Source: Streptomyces subrutilus | Lineage (GTDB): Bacteria > Actinomycetota > Actinomycetes > Streptomycetales > Streptomycetaceae | Reading direction: 5' to 3' | NCBI RefSeq assembly: GCF_008704535.1 | Contig: NZ_CP023701.1 | Location: forward strand, 4,630,001-4,694,000 | Length of the DNA: 64,000 nucleotides | Translations under genes and position numbers: made by a program | Shown here: in pieces, positions 1 to 10,488 of the stretch | How the letters are laid out: every line of letters begins with the position of its first letter | Numbering within the stretch: the first letter of the stretch is position 1 | Notes under the pieces: generated by a model | Told to the model about the DNA's origin: nothing | The model's database searches: none | What the model saw: the letters and a program-made list of their open reading frames with translations, nothing else

Positions 1-1656
<1,656 letters not shown>

Positions 1657-1731
1657 CAGTTGCTCGCGTCCACTGTGTTAGTTCTGAAATAACGAACGGC
1701 TGTGAAAATACCAGCGTTCAAATTTCATAGT

Positions 1732-1850
1732 GTTTCGGTGGTCATAGCGTTAGGGAAACGCCCGGTTACATTCCGAACCCGGAAGCTAAGCCTTTCAGCG
1801 CCGATGGTACTGCAGGGGGGACCCTGTGGGAGAGTAGGACGCCGCCGAAC
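1732..1850 (+). rRNA. rrf: 5S ribosomal RNA
   Basis: A block of about 119 nt starts at gtttcggtggtcatagcg and ends near cgccgccgaac. These ends pair with each other as 5S helix I. The internal cgaacccggaagctaagcc motif is the 5S hallmark. It lies 75 nt after the 23S end and just before a strong hairpin, which is the normal 23S-5S-terminator order of a Streptomyces rRNA operon. No tRNA follows it. Confidence 0.97.
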
Positions 1851-1862
1851 AATCATTGTGGG

Positions 1863-1892
1863 AAAGCCCCGCACCTTATGGTGCGGGGCTTT
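1863..1892 (+). terminator. rRNA operon terminator
   Basis: A perfect 13-bp stem (1863-1875 with 1880-1892) with a TTAT loop reads AAAGCCCCGCACC / GGTGCGGGGCTTT and ends in a T run. It lies 13 nt after the 5S end, so it is the expected end of the rRNA transcript. Confidence 0.9.
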
Positions 1893-1915
1893 TCTGCGTT
1901 CCAGGACAGTTTTTC

Positions 1916-1939
1916 GGGGCCCCGATCGATCGGGGCCCC
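1916..1939. terminator. 24-bp perfect palindrome between convergent operons
   Basis: The sequence GGGGCCCCGATC followed by its own reverse complement is flanked by TTTTC on one side and TTT on the other. It sits between the rRNA operon (plus) and the 3' end of the MoxR/DUF58 operon (minus). It probably acts as a bidirectional terminator, mainly for the minus-strand operon. Confidence 0.65.
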
Positions 1940-1960
1940 TTTCGCGCGTTCAGAGGGCGT

Positions 1961-3271
1961 TCAGAGCCGGCCGGCGGCCTTCAGGGCGAGGTAGACGTCG
2001 GCCAGGGCGGGGGCGAGGGTGTCCGGGGTCGCGTCGACGACGTGGACGCCGTACCGGCCGAGCTGGTCGGCCGTGCGGCGGCGCTGGGACCGGGACTGGG
2101 TGCCGGCCGCGGCTGCGTAGACCGCGTCCACGTCACCGCGGGAGGCCGTCATCTCCGCGACCTGCGGGTCGGCCACCGAGGCCAGCAGGACCGTGTGGCG
2201 CTGTGTGAGGCGCGGGAGCAGCGGGAGCAGGCCCTCTTCGATCGGGGCCGCGTCCAGGCTCGTCAGGAGGACCACCAGGGAGCGGCGCGGGGCACTGCGC
2301 AGGACGGTGGAGACGAGACTGCGGGAGTCCGTCTCGACCAGTTCCGGTTCCAGGTCGGCCATCGCGCTCACGAAGGACGGCAGGGTGTCGGCGGCGGACC
2401 GGCCCTGGACCCGGGCGCGTATCCGGCGGTCGTGGGCCAGGAGGTCGACGCGGTCGCCGGCCCGCGTGGCCAGGGCGGCCAGGAGGAGGGCCGCGTCCAT
2501 GGCGGAGTCGAGCCGGGGGGCGTCGCCGACGCGGCCCGCCGAGGTGCGGCCGGTGTCCAGGCAGATCAGGATGTGCCGGTCGCGTTCGGGCCGCCAGGTG
2601 CGCACGGCCACCCTGTTCTGGCGGGCCGTGGCCCGCCAGTCGATGGAGCGGGTGTCGTCTCCGGGGACGTAGTCGCGCAGGCTGTCGAACTCGGTGCCCT
2701 CGCCGCGGGTGAGCACGCTCGTACGGCCGTCGAGTTCGCGCAGGCGCGCGAGACGGGAGGGGAGGTGCTTGCGGCTGGTGAACGGGGGGAGGACCCGTAC
2801 CGTCCAGGGGACCGTGTGGGTGCCCTGGCGGGCGAGCAGGCCGAGCGGCCCGTACGAGCGGATCGTGACGCGGTCCGCACGGCGGTCGCCGCGCCGGGTG
2901 GGGAGCAGGCGGGTGGTCAGCCGGCGGCGTTCGCCGGGCGGGACCACCACGTCGTGGCGTGAGGCGGCCGGTTCCGTGCCCGGGAGCCAGCTGCTCGGGG
3001 GCCAGGCGTCGCGGACGCGGGCGCGCAGCGGGCGGCCGCTCGGGTTGGTGAGGGTGAGGTGGACCTCGGCCGGTTCGCCGAGGCGTACCGAGGTGTCTCC
3101 GGACCGGGTCAGCCCGAGGGCGCGGACCGGCGCCGCGAGGGCGCAGTCCACGGCGCAGGCCAGCGCGAGCGTGCCGTTGACGGCGAGCAGCCCCGTCCAG
3201 CCCGGTTCGAGGATGCCGACGGGGAGGCTGCCGAGGGCCGCGAGCAGGGCGGCGCGTCCGGTGAGGGCCAT
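1961..3271 (-). CDS. DUF58 domain-containing protein
   Basis: A protein of 436 aa. The first 40 residues are hydrophobic and likely form one or two membrane segments (MALTGRAALLAALGS...). The DUF58 signature RDYVPGDDTRSIDW lies near the middle, and a von Willebrand-A-like region (ILICLDTGRTSAG) follows. DUF58 proteins are usually co-encoded with MoxR AAA ATPases. The ATPase is thought to remodel or load metal into the DUF58/VWA partner, but no substrate is known in Streptomyces. The ATG at 3271 shares one base with the stop codon of the upstream moxR-like gene (TGATG), which points to translational coupling. A much longer open frame extends upstream, but it only shadows moxR. Confidence 0.93.
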   Translation of the reverse strand: MALTGRAALLAALGSLPVGILEPGWTGLLAVNGTLALACAVDCALAAPVRALGLTRSGDTSVRLGEPAEVHLTLTNPSGRPLRARVRDAWPPSSWLPGTEPAASRHDVVVPPGERRRLTTRLLPTRRGDRRADRVTIRSYGPLGLLARQGTHTVPWTVRVLPPFTSRKHLPSRLARLRELDGRTSVLTRGEGTEFDSLRDYVPGDDTRSIDWRATARQNRVAVRTWRPERDRHILICLDTGRTSAGRVGDAPRLDSAMDAALLLAALATRAGDRVDLLAHDRRIRARVQGRSAADTLPSFVSAMADLEPELVETDSRSLVSTVLRSAPRRSLVVLLTSLDAAPIEEGLLPLLPRLTQRHTVLLASVADPQVAEMTASRGDVDAVYAAAAGTQSRSQRRRTADQLGRYGVHVVDATPDTLAPALADVYLALKAAGRL

Positions 3272-4257
3272 CAGCGCGGGACGGGGACGTGGGAGAGGAT
3301 CGCCGTGATGACGGCGTCGGCCGTGACCCCCTCCATCTCCGCTTCGGGGCGCAGCTGGACGCGGTGGCGCAGGGTCGGCAGGGCGAGGGCCTTCACGTCG
3401 TCGGGGGTGACGTAGTCGCGGCCGGTGAGCCAGGCCCAGGCGCGGGCGGTGGCCAGCAGGGCGGTCGCTCCGCGCGGGGAGACGCCGAGGGTCAGGGACG
3501 GCGACTCGCGGGTGGCGCGGCAGACGTCGACGACGTACGCGGCGATCTCCGGGGTGACGGTGACGCGCGTGACGGCCTCGCGGGCGGCGTCCAGCTCCTT
3601 CGGGCCGGCGACGCGGCGGATGCCGGCGGCGGCCAGGTCGCGGGGGTCGAAGCCGGCCGCGTGCCGGGTCAGGACGCCGATCTCGTCCTCGCGGGAGGGC
3701 AGCGGGACGGTCAGTTTGAGGAGGAAGCGGTCCAGTTGGGCTTCGGGGAGGGGGTACGTGCCCTCGTACTCGACCGGGTTCATGGTGGCGGCGACGAGGA
3801 ACGGCTCCGGGAGCGGGCGCGGGGTGCCGTCGACGGTGACCTGGCGCTCCTCCATCGCCTCCAGGAGGGAGGACTGGGTCTTGGGGGGCGTCCGGTTGAT
3901 CTCGTCCGCGAGGAGGAGGTGGGTGAAGACCGGGCCGTTCTGGAAGGAGAACTCGGCGGTGCGCGCGTCGTAGACGAGGGAGCCGGTGACGTCGCTCGGC
4001 ATCAGGTCGGGGGTGAACTGGACGCGCTTGGTGTCGAGTTCGAGGGAGGCGGCGAGGGCCCGGACCAGGAGGGTCTTCGCGACGCCGGGTACGCCTTCGA
4101 GGAGGACGTGGCCGCGGCACAGGAGCGCGACGACGAGACCGGTGACGGCGGAGTCCTGGCCGACCACGGCCTTGCCGATCTCGGTGCGGAGCGCTTCGAG
4201 GGAAGCGCGGGCGCTGTCCGCGGTCGTGGTCGCGGGCTCGGTGGCCGGGTACGTCAT
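3271..4257 (-). CDS. MoxR-family AAA ATPase
   Basis: A protein of 328 aa with a Walker A motif GVPGVAKT (residues 55-62), Walker B LLADEINR (D118, E119) and sensor sequence AATMNPVEYEGTYPLPEAQLDRF. These define the MoxR branch of AAA+ ATPases, which act as chaperones for VWA/DUF58-type partners. Its ATG overlaps the end of the DUF4350 gene by 4 bp, and its stop overlaps the DUF58 start. The four genes from 6316 to 1961 therefore form one tightly coupled operon. The client process is unknown; the neighbouring membrane genes suggest envelope work. Confidence 0.95.
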   Translation of the reverse strand: MTYPATEPATTTADSARASLEALRTEIGKAVVGQDSAVTGLVVALLCRGHVLLEGVPGVAKTLLVRALAASLELDTKRVQFTPDLMPSDVTGSLVYDARTAEFSFQNGPVFTHLLLADEINRTPPKTQSSLLEAMEERQVTVDGTPRPLPEPFLVAATMNPVEYEGTYPLPEAQLDRFLLKLTVPLPSREDEIGVLTRHAAGFDPRDLAAAGIRRVAGPKELDAAREAVTRVTVTPEIAAYVVDVCRATRESPSLTLGVSPRGATALLATARAWAWLTGRDYVTPDDVKALALPTLRHRVQLRPEAEMEGVTADAVITAILSHVPVPR

Positions 4258-5639
4258 GACGTACGGACCTCTCTTTCGAGGGCGTCGAGGTGGTCGGCGA
4301 GCGCGACGAGGGCCGCGTCGTCGGAGGGGGTGGTGCCGAAGAGGAGGGCGTTCACGTCGCGCGGTCGCGGCTCTGGCCGCTGCTGCGGCTCGGGCGCGGG
4401 GGTGAGGCGGGCGGAGACGGCCGGGACCAGGGTCGCGGGGTCGTGGGCCCGGGTGGGCGGGACGCCGAGGAGTGCGGCCAGGCGTTCGCGGGTGGCGGCG
4501 CGCAGTACGGTCGCGGCCCGGTCGCGGGCGCCGGCCTTGCGGTAGAGGCGGGCGCGGCCCTCGGTGGCCTCGGAGGCGCGGACGACGACGGGCAGGCGTT
4601 CGGTGACGAGGGGGCCGAGGCGCCGGGCGCGCCAGAGGGCGGCGAGGACGCCGGCGACGAGGAGTTGGAGGAGGGCCCAGGACCAGCCGGCCGGGAGCAG
4701 CTCGAAGAAGCTCTGCTCCTCGCCGTCGGCGGCGGTCTCCGGGTCGCTGTCGGCGAGGGAGGGCAGGTACCAGACCAGTTCAGGGCGGGAGCCGAGGAGT
4801 TGGAGGGCGAGGGAGGCGTTGCCCTGCTCGGCGAGGTGCTCGTTGAGGAGGAACGCCTCGGAGCCGAGGAGGACGGTCTCGCCGGTGCTGCCGGCGCCGG
4901 TGGTGCCCGGGGGGAGGACGAGGAGGGTGGGGTGGCCGCCGGCCGGGTAGCAGGCGGTGGCTCCGGGGAGGGTGGCGTAGCTCAGGCCCGAGCCGGTGGC
5001 GGCGCGGCCTGCGGAGAGGGCGGCGGGCAGCGCGCAGTCCGGGGCGAGCACGTCGGGACGGGCCTCGCCGGAGGTCCGTACGCCGGGGGCCAGCACGGGC
5101 AGGCTCGGGCCGGAGGGGGCCAGGAGGACGGTGCGGCCGCCCGCGAGGTCCGTGGCGGAGCGGAGGGCGCTGAGCCGGCCGGCCCCGAGCCGGTCCGGTG
5201 CGGTGACCAGGAGGGTGGTGCCGGGGCCGGCCGCGGCGGCGGCCTCGCGGGCGGTGGTGACGACGCGGGTCGTCACGCCCCGGTCCTGGAGCAGTTCGGC
5301 GAGGGCTCGGCTGCCGGAGGGGTCGGCGGAGCGGGGGTCGAGGTAGCCGTGGCGGGTGCCGGCGGTGAGGGCGGCGGTGACGATGCCGCCGGCGAGGAGC
5401 ACGGCGAGGACGGCGAGGAACTTCCGCACGCGACGGTTCCGCTCCGCGGGGCTGCGGCGGGGGGCGGCGGTGGCCGCCGGTGCTGCTGCGGTCGCCGGCG
5501 GAGCGCCGGGAGTCGGGGCCGAGGGGGGTACGGGGGTCCCCCACCGGGGCGGCGTGGCCGGGGTCGGGTTCAGGTTCGGGGGCGTGGGGGTACCCGGGTC
5601 CGGGGCGTCGGGGGTTGCGTCCGGGGTGGGGGCCGTCAC
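4254..5639 (-). CDS. DUF4350 domain-containing membrane protein
   Basis: A protein of 461 aa. The first 70 residues are very rich in Pro, Thr and Ala and should be disordered. A membrane segment follows at about 73-94 (FLAVLAVLLAGGIVTAAL). Next is an extracytoplasmic globular domain that includes GYLDPRSADPSGSRALAELL, a DUF4350 hallmark. A second membrane segment lies near residue 300 (WALLQLLVAGVLAALW), and a cytoplasmic tail closes the protein. The start is the GTG at 5639, because GTGA overlaps the upstream stop by 4 bp. It belongs to the MoxR operon; DUF4350 and DUF4129 partners are common in actinobacterial MoxR clusters. Function unknown. Confidence 0.88.
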   Translation of the reverse strand: MTAPTPDATPDAPDPGTPTPPNLNPTPATPPRWGTPVPPSAPTPGAPPATAAAPAATAAPRRSPAERNRRVRKFLAVLAVLLAGGIVTAALTAGTRHGYLDPRSADPSGSRALAELLQDRGVTTRVVTTAREAAAAAGPGTTLLVTAPDRLGAGRLSALRSATDLAGGRTVLLAPSGPSLPVLAPGVRTSGEARPDVLAPDCALPAALSAGRAATGSGLSYATLPGATACYPAGGHPTLLVLPPGTTGAGSTGETVLLGSEAFLLNEHLAEQGNASLALQLLGSRPELVWYLPSLADSDPETAADGEEQSFFELLPAGWSWALLQLLVAGVLAALWRARRLGPLVTERLPVVVRASEATEGRARLYRKAGARDRAATVLRAATRERLAALLGVPPTRAHDPATLVPAVSARLTPAPEPQQRPEPRPRDVNALLFGTTPSDDAALVALADHLDALEREVRTS

Positions 5640-6316
5640 GGGGTGGGGCCCGTCAGGAGCGGTGTGGTGCGGGTCAGGGTGTGGTCCAGGGCGCTCAGGC
5701 GGGCGTAGGCGTCGGCGTCGGCGGTGCGGCCGCCGTAGGTGACGTCGTCGAAGGTGCGGGCGGCGGCGCGCAGGTCCGCGGCGTGCCGGGGGAGGGCGGC
5801 GGACGCCTCGGTCGCGGCCTCGTCGGCGGTGCGGCCGGGGCGGGGGTCGAGCAGGGCGCGTTCCTCCAGGGAGCGGACGACCGCGCGCATCCGCTCCTGG
5901 ACGGCCTCGGTCCAGCGGCCGGCGGCGGCGTGGGCCCCGGCGGCCGTGCGGTGGTCCGCGGCGCTGCGGACGCCGTCGTGGAAGAGGGTGCCGGCGCCCG
6001 CGGGGGCCCGGCGGGGGGAGCCGAGCCGCCACCACAGGGCGGCCCCGGCCAGGACGACGACCACGAGGATGACGACGAGGCCGAGCGCGCCGCCGGGGGA
6101 GGCCCCGGCGGCCGCGGAGAACAGGTCGTCGAGCCACTCCAGTGCCTTGCGCAGGGCACGGGTCAGCAGGCCCGGGTCGTTCTCGTGGTACATCGGCTTG
6201 GCCAGTTCGCGCTCGGCCGCCTCGCGGGCGGCGTCGCGCGGTGTCGTCACCGGTGGTGCGTCCGCGCCCGGCCGGAGCGCCGCGGCGCGCGTGATGAGGC
6301 CCCCCGTGCTCACCAT
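5636..6316 (-). CDS. DUF4129 domain-containing membrane protein
   Basis: A protein of 226 aa, first gene of the MoxR operon. It has a short N-terminal stretch, one strong membrane segment near residues 78-97 (GGALGLVVILVVVVLAGAALWW), and a C-terminal cytoplasmic helical domain. That domain carries RTADEAATEASAALP and TFDDVTYGGRTADADAY, which match DUF4129. DUF4129 is often found beside or fused to transglutaminase and MoxR/DUF58 systems. Only 7 bp separate its start from the end of the preceding membrane protein gene, so that gene may be co-transcribed. Biochemical role unknown. Confidence 0.85.
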   Translation of the reverse strand: MVSTGGLITRAAALRPGADAPPVTTPRDAAREAAERELAKPMYHENDPGLLTRALRKALEWLDDLFSAAAGASPGGALGLVVILVVVVLAGAALWWRLGSPRRAPAGAGTLFHDGVRSAADHRTAAGAHAAAGRWTEAVQERMRAVVRSLEERALLDPRPGRTADEAATEASAALPRHAADLRAAARTFDDVTYGGRTADADAYARLSALDHTLTRTTPLLTGPTP

Positions 6317-6323
6317 CGGCGGA

Positions 6324-7619
6324 TCAGCCTCCGGCCGTGCCGTTGCCGTAGTTCTCGACGCCGGCCGCCCGGGCGAGTTCCAGGTCGAGGGCCTCGCGCC
6401 GGATGCGCTGGTCCACGTAGAGCAGGACGGTGACGCCCGACTGCATCGGCATGGTGATCGACTGCGCGACGACCAGGCCGACGGCGGAGAGGATGAGCGC
6501 GCCCCAGGTGACGGCGGCGGTGCCGTCCTCCAGACCGGACATGCCGCCGCCGAAGGCGAAGACGCCGATGAGCGTGAGCGGCCAGACGATGATCATCGAG
6601 ACCATGCCGGTGATCAGCACGGTGAGCGCCGAGATGCCGAAGACGCGCCACCAGGAGCCCTTCACGAGCTTCCAGGAGCGGCCGAAGGCCTTGAAGATGC
6701 CGCCCTTCTCCAGCATGAGGGCCGGGGAGGCGAGGCTGAAGGAGGTCCAGAGCCAGACGGCCACCACGATCCACAGGAGCATGCCGATCAGGGCCACGCC
6801 GATGCTCTGCGAGAGGATCGCGGGCACCACCATGACGGCCGCGAGCAGCGCGAGGCCGATGCCCAGCAGCACGGTCAGGCCGATCAGGCGCAGCAGCTGG
6901 GGGCGGGCGTCGCGCCAGGCCTCCGCGACGGAGGAGCCGTGGCCGAGGATGGCCCGACTGAAGATCATCGTGAGCATGGCGGTGACCACGACCGTCGCGA
7001 GGAACTCGACGAACTTGGTCGCCACCGTCACCGACAGCCCGCTGCCGATGCTGTTGATCAGCTCCTCCGCGTCGGGCGTCCGGTTCGGGTCGAACGTCGC
7101 CAGGTCCGCCAGCAGCAGTTTCTGTACGAGCACGCTGATCATCTGGACGACCGTGGCCACGACCAGGGTGATCGGGAGGACCGAGCGCCAGTGGGTGCGC
7201 ATGGTGGAGACCGCGCCGTCGAGGATCTCGCCGAGGCCGAGCGGGCGCAGCGGGATCACGCCGGGCTTGGCGGCCGGGGGCTTGCCCCACTGGCCGGGGC
7301 CGCCCGGGTAGCCGTACTGGCCGGCGTAGGGGGCGCCCTGCTGAGCCGGGTACGGGGCGCCCTGGGGTGCGCCCGGCCGGTCGCCCTGGTCGTACGATCC
7401 CCAGCCCTGGCCCTGCTCCCGGCCCGGCTGCGGGGCTCCGGGGGGCTGCTGCGGGGCGGGGGCGGGTGCGCCGTCGGCCGGGTTCGACCACTGGCCGGGC
7501 GGGGGCTGCTGCGCGGACCACTTCGGGTCGGCGGCGGCCGGCCGGTCGGCGGGTGCCCCCTGCGGCTCGCCGTCGGACGGGGAGGGTCCGGGCGTAGCCC
7601 AGCCCGGAGAGTCGTTCAT
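6324..7619 (-). CDS. Glycerophosphodiester phosphodiesterase membrane-domain-like protein
   Basis: A protein of 431 aa. The first about 160 residues are a low-complexity Pro/Gly/Gln/Ala tail (SPSDGEPQGAPADRPAA..., YAGQYGYPGGPGQWG). About six hydrophobic helices follow, spread over the rest. The pattern VIPLRPLGLGEILDGAVSTM is typical of actinobacterial proteins annotated as GDPD membrane domain proteins. No phosphodiesterase catalytic domain is present, so enzyme activity should not be assumed. The ATG at 7619 is preceded by a clear GAAGGAG ribosome site at a good distance; the frame is open further upstream but has no better start. It diverges from mtrA and leads into the MoxR operon 7 bp downstream. 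Confidence 0.85.
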   Translation of the reverse strand: MNDSPGWATPGPSPSDGEPQGAPADRPAAADPKWSAQQPPPGQWSNPADGAPAPAPQQPPGAPQPGREQGQGWGSYDQGDRPGAPQGAPYPAQQGAPYAGQYGYPGGPGQWGKPPAAKPGVIPLRPLGLGEILDGAVSTMRTHWRSVLPITLVVATVVQMISVLVQKLLLADLATFDPNRTPDAEELINSIGSGLSVTVATKFVEFLATVVVTAMLTMIFSRAILGHGSSVAEAWRDARPQLLRLIGLTVLLGIGLALLAAVMVVPAILSQSIGVALIGMLLWIVVAVWLWTSFSLASPALMLEKGGIFKAFGRSWKLVKGSWWRVFGISALTVLITGMVSMIIVWPLTLIGVFAFGGGMSGLEDGTAAVTWGALILSAVGLVVAQSITMPMQSGVTVLLYVDQRIRREALDLELARAAGVENYGNGTAGG

Positions 7620-7834
7620 CGTCGCTCCTTCACGTGCACCTGCTGGGGCGGGGGCGCTGGTCGCTGCCATCGTGCCACGTGGGATCACCGAACGGACCGG
7701 CCGTCCCCCTTGATCTCCGGCAGCCCGTACCTTCAATTGTCACCCGGATCCGGGGCAGACTGGTCGACCTGATCACCACGCAGGTCCGAGGGGCGATTTC
7801 CAGCCCTTTTGGCTGTGGGACAGCTCACCGCCAG

Positions 7835-7851
7835 GTAACGATTAGCTAATG
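7835..7851 (+). promoter_or_regulatory. Candidate MtrA box in front of mtrA
   Basis: GTAACG (7835-7840), five bases, then CTAATG (7846-7851). This resembles the direct-repeat MtrA site of actinobacteria (GTAACG-like hexamers with 5-bp spacing), with two mismatches in the second half. The middle part ATTAGCTAAT (7841-7850) is also a perfect 10-bp palindrome. It lies 15-31 bp before the mtrA start at 7866, so it would fit autoregulation. Binding is inferred. Confidence 0.4.
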
Positions 7852-7865
7852 GGATGATGTCAACC

Positions 7866-8543
7866 ATGAAGGGACGCGTCCTTGTCGTCGACGACGACAC
7901 CGCGCTGGCCGAGATGCTCGGCATTGTGCTGCGTGGAGAAGGTTTTGAGCCGTCGTTCGTAGCGGACGGTGACAAGGCACTTGCTGCCTTCCGGGAGGCG
8001 AAGCCGGACCTGGTGCTGCTGGACCTCATGCTGCCCGGACGGGACGGCATAGAGGTGTGCCGGCTCATCCGGGCCGAGTCCGGCGTGCCGATCGTCATGC
8101 TCACCGCCAAGAGCGACACCGTGGACGTGGTCGTGGGCCTGGAGTCCGGGGCCGACGACTACATCGTGAAGCCGTTCAAGCCGAAGGAGCTGGTGGCCCG
8201 CATCCGGGCCCGCCTGCGCCGGTCGGAGGAGCCCGCGCCCGAGCAGCTGGCCATCGGTGACCTGGTCATCGACGTGGCCGGGCACTCGGTCAAGCGGGAG
8301 GGCGCCTCGATCGCCCTGACCCCGCTGGAGTTCGACCTGCTGGTCGCGCTCGCCCGCAAGCCCTGGCAGGTGTTCACCCGCGAGGTGTTGCTGGAGCAGG
8401 TCTGGGGCTACCGGCACGCGGCGGACACCCGGCTGGTCAACGTGCACGTCCAGCGGCTGCGCTCGAAGGTCGAGAAGGACCCCGAGCGCCCCGAGATCGT
8501 CGTGACGGTCCGCGGTGTCGGATACAAGGCCGGACCGAGCTGA
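7866..8543 (+). CDS. mtrA: Two-component response regulator MtrA
   Basis: An OmpR/PhoB-type regulator of 225 aa from the ATG at 7866 (MKGRVLVVDDD). Two in-frame ATGs at 7854 and 7857 would add 4 or 3 residues. The receiver domain occupies residues 1-115, with the acidic pocket VVDDD, phospho-acceptor D53 in LVLLDLMLPG, and K102 in YIVKPFKP. The winged helix is at about 130-225 (LTPLEFDLLVALARKPWQVFTREVLLEQVWGY). It is almost identical to the S. coelicolor MtrA I remember. MtrA controls cell-wall, division and development genes in actinobacteria. It is followed directly by mtrB and lpqB, the conserved order. Confidence 0.97.
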   Translation: MKGRVLVVDDDTALAEMLGIVLRGEGFEPSFVADGDKALAAFREAKPDLVLLDLMLPGRDGIEVCRLIRAESGVPIVMLTAKSDTVDVVVGLESGADDYIVKPFKPKELVARIRARLRRSEEPAPEQLAIGDLVIDVAGHSVKREGASIALTPLEFDLLVALARKPWQVFTREVLLEQVWGYRHAADTRLVNVHVQRLRSKVEKDPERPEIVVTVRGVGYKAGPS

Positions 8544-8544
8544 C

Positions 8545-10488
8545 GTGCAGCCCGGCACGGACCGGGGCGCCTCCCGCCCGGGGCGCCTGCGGGGCGGCCG
8601 GCTGCTCCGGGACGGAGCGCCCGGCGGAGCCCTGCTGCGGCTGTGCGTACGCCTCGTACGCCGGCCGCTGCTCCCGGCTGTGCGGCTGTGGCGGCGCAAC
8701 ATCCAGCTGCGGGTGGTCGCGGCCACCCTGCTGATGTCACTGGCCGTGGTCCTCGCGCTCGGGTTCGTCGTCATCGCCCAGGTGAGCAAGGGCCTCCTCG
8801 ACGCCAAGGAGGAGGCCGCGCAGAGCCAGGCCGCGGGAGGCTTCGCGGTCGCACAGGAGAAGGCCAACGCCCCGGCGGCGGTGGACGGGCCCGACGCCAC
8901 CGACAACAAGGTCGGCCTCGACGCCAGCACCTGGATGAACTCCCTGGTCAAGCAGCTGGCCAGCGGCGGCCAGACCGCCTTCGAGGTGGTCGCCCTCGGC
9001 GCGGGCACCGGGGACCCGGCGCCGCCCGGCGGCGCCCAGGGCGTCCGCGGCGCCCGCGCCTCGGGCAACGTGGACCCGACCGCGAGCGTGCCGCTGGAGC
9101 TGCGCCGGGCCGTCAACCACGCCACGGGCACCTTCAAGACCTTCTCCGAGATCCGGTACACCGCCGGGGCCGGCGACAAGGCGCCCGAGCCCGCGCTGGT
9201 CGTGGGCAAGCGGCTCACCGACATCAAGGGCGATCCGTACGACCTGTACTACCTCTTCCCGCTCACCCAGGAGGAGGAGTCCCTCAACCTGGTCAAGAGC
9301 ACCATCGCCACCGCCGGCCTGTTCGTCGTGGTGCTGCTCAGCGCCATCGCCTGGCTCGTCGTGCGGCAGATCGTGACCCCCGTCCGGATGGCCGCCGGGA
9401 TCGCCGAGCGGCTCTCCGCGGGACGGCTCCAGGAGCGGATGAAGGTCACCGGCGAGGACGACATCGCCCGGCTGGGCGAGGCCTTCAACAAGATGGCCCA
9501 GAACCTCCAGAACAAGATCCAGCAGCTGGAGGAGCTCTCCCGGATGCAGCGCCGGTTCGTCTCGGACGTCTCGCACGAGCTGCGGACCCCGCTGACGACC
9601 GTGCGGATGGCCGCCGACGTCATCCACGACGCCCGCGTCGACTTCGACCCGGTCACCGCGCGCTCCGCCGAACTCCTCGCCGGACAGCTCGACCGTTTCG
9701 AGTCGCTCCTCGCCGACCTGCTGGAGATCAGCCGCTTCGACGCCGGGGCCGCCGCCCTGGAGGCCGAGCCCATCGACCTGCGGGACGTCGTGCGCCGCGT
9801 CATCGACGGGGCCGAGCCGCTCGCCGAGCACAAGGGCAGCCGCATCCGCGTCCTCGGCGACACCCAGCCCGTGATCGCCGAGGCCGACGCCCGTCGGGTG
9901 GAGCGGGTGCTGCGCAACCTCGTCGTCAACGCCGTCGAGCACGGCGAGGGCCGCGACGTGGTGGTCCGGCTCGCCTCGGCGGGCGGGGCCGTGTCCGTGG
10001 CCGTACGGGACTACGGGGTCGGGCTCAAGCCCGGCGAGGCCACCCGCGTCTTCAACCGCTTCTGGCGGGCCGACCCGGCCCGGGCGCGCACCACCGGCGG
10101 TACGGGCCTGGGCCTGTCCATCGCCGTCGAGGACGCCCGGCTGCACGGCGGCTGGCTCCAGGCCTGGGGCGAGCCGGGCGGCGGATCTCAGTTCCGCCTG
10201 ACCCTGCCGCGCACCGCCGACGAGCCGCTGCGGGGCTCGCCGATCCCGCTGGAGCCGGAGGACTCGCGGGCCAACCGGGCCCGGGCCGCCGCCGACGCCG
10301 CCGCGGCCGGTGCGGACGGGCGGCAGCAGGCCGAGGGGCCCGACCGGTCGCCGATACCGCCGCGGTCGCCGGTCGCCGGCGCGCAGAACGTACCGGCCGA
10401 CCCGACGGCCCTGCCGGGCAACGGGTCCCGGGTGGTGGCCCGGCCCGCCGAGCAGGCAGCACAGGAGGATCGAACCGATGGACGCTGA
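8545..10488 (+). CDS. mtrB: Sensor histidine kinase MtrB
   Basis: About 647 aa. A membrane helix (VVAATLLMSLAVVLALGFVVI) is followed by an extracytoplasmic sensor region of about 170 residues. A second helix (LFVVVLLSAIAWLVV), a HAMP linker and the H-box DVSHELRTPLTTV with H344 come next. The N-box (NLVVNAVEHGEG) and G-boxes (DYGVGL, GGTGLGLSI) complete an intact catalytic domain. A disordered Ala/Pro tail ends the protein. The GTG at 8545 is used because it starts one base after the mtrA stop; a GTG at 8515 in the same frame would overlap mtrA by 29 bp and add 10 residues. MtrB phosphorylates MtrA at the membrane. Confidence 0.95.
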   Translation: MQPGTDRGASRPGRLRGGRLLRDGAPGGALLRLCVRLVRRPLLPAVRLWRRNIQLRVVAATLLMSLAVVLALGFVVIAQVSKGLLDAKEEAAQSQAAGGFAVAQEKANAPAAVDGPDATDNKVGLDASTWMNSLVKQLASGGQTAFEVVALGAGTGDPAPPGGAQGVRGARASGNVDPTASVPLELRRAVNHATGTFKTFSEIRYTAGAGDKAPEPALVVGKRLTDIKGDPYDLYYLFPLTQEEESLNLVKSTIATAGLFVVVLLSAIAWLVVRQIVTPVRMAAGIAERLSAGRLQERMKVTGEDDIARLGEAFNKMAQNLQNKIQQLEELSRMQRRFVSDVSHELRTPLTTVRMAADVIHDARVDFDPVTARSAELLAGQLDRFESLLADLLEISRFDAGAAALEAEPIDLRDVVRRVIDGAEPLAEHKGSRIRVLGDTQPVIAEADARRVERVLRNLVVNAVEHGEGRDVVVRLASAGGAVSVAVRDYGVGLKPGEATRVFNRFWRADPARARTTGGTGLGLSIAVEDARLHGGWLQAWGEPGGGSQFRLTLPRTADEPLRGSPIPLEPEDSRANRARAAADAAAAGADGRQQAEGPDRSPIPPRSPVAGAQNVPADPTALPGNGSRVVARPAEQAAQEDRTDGR

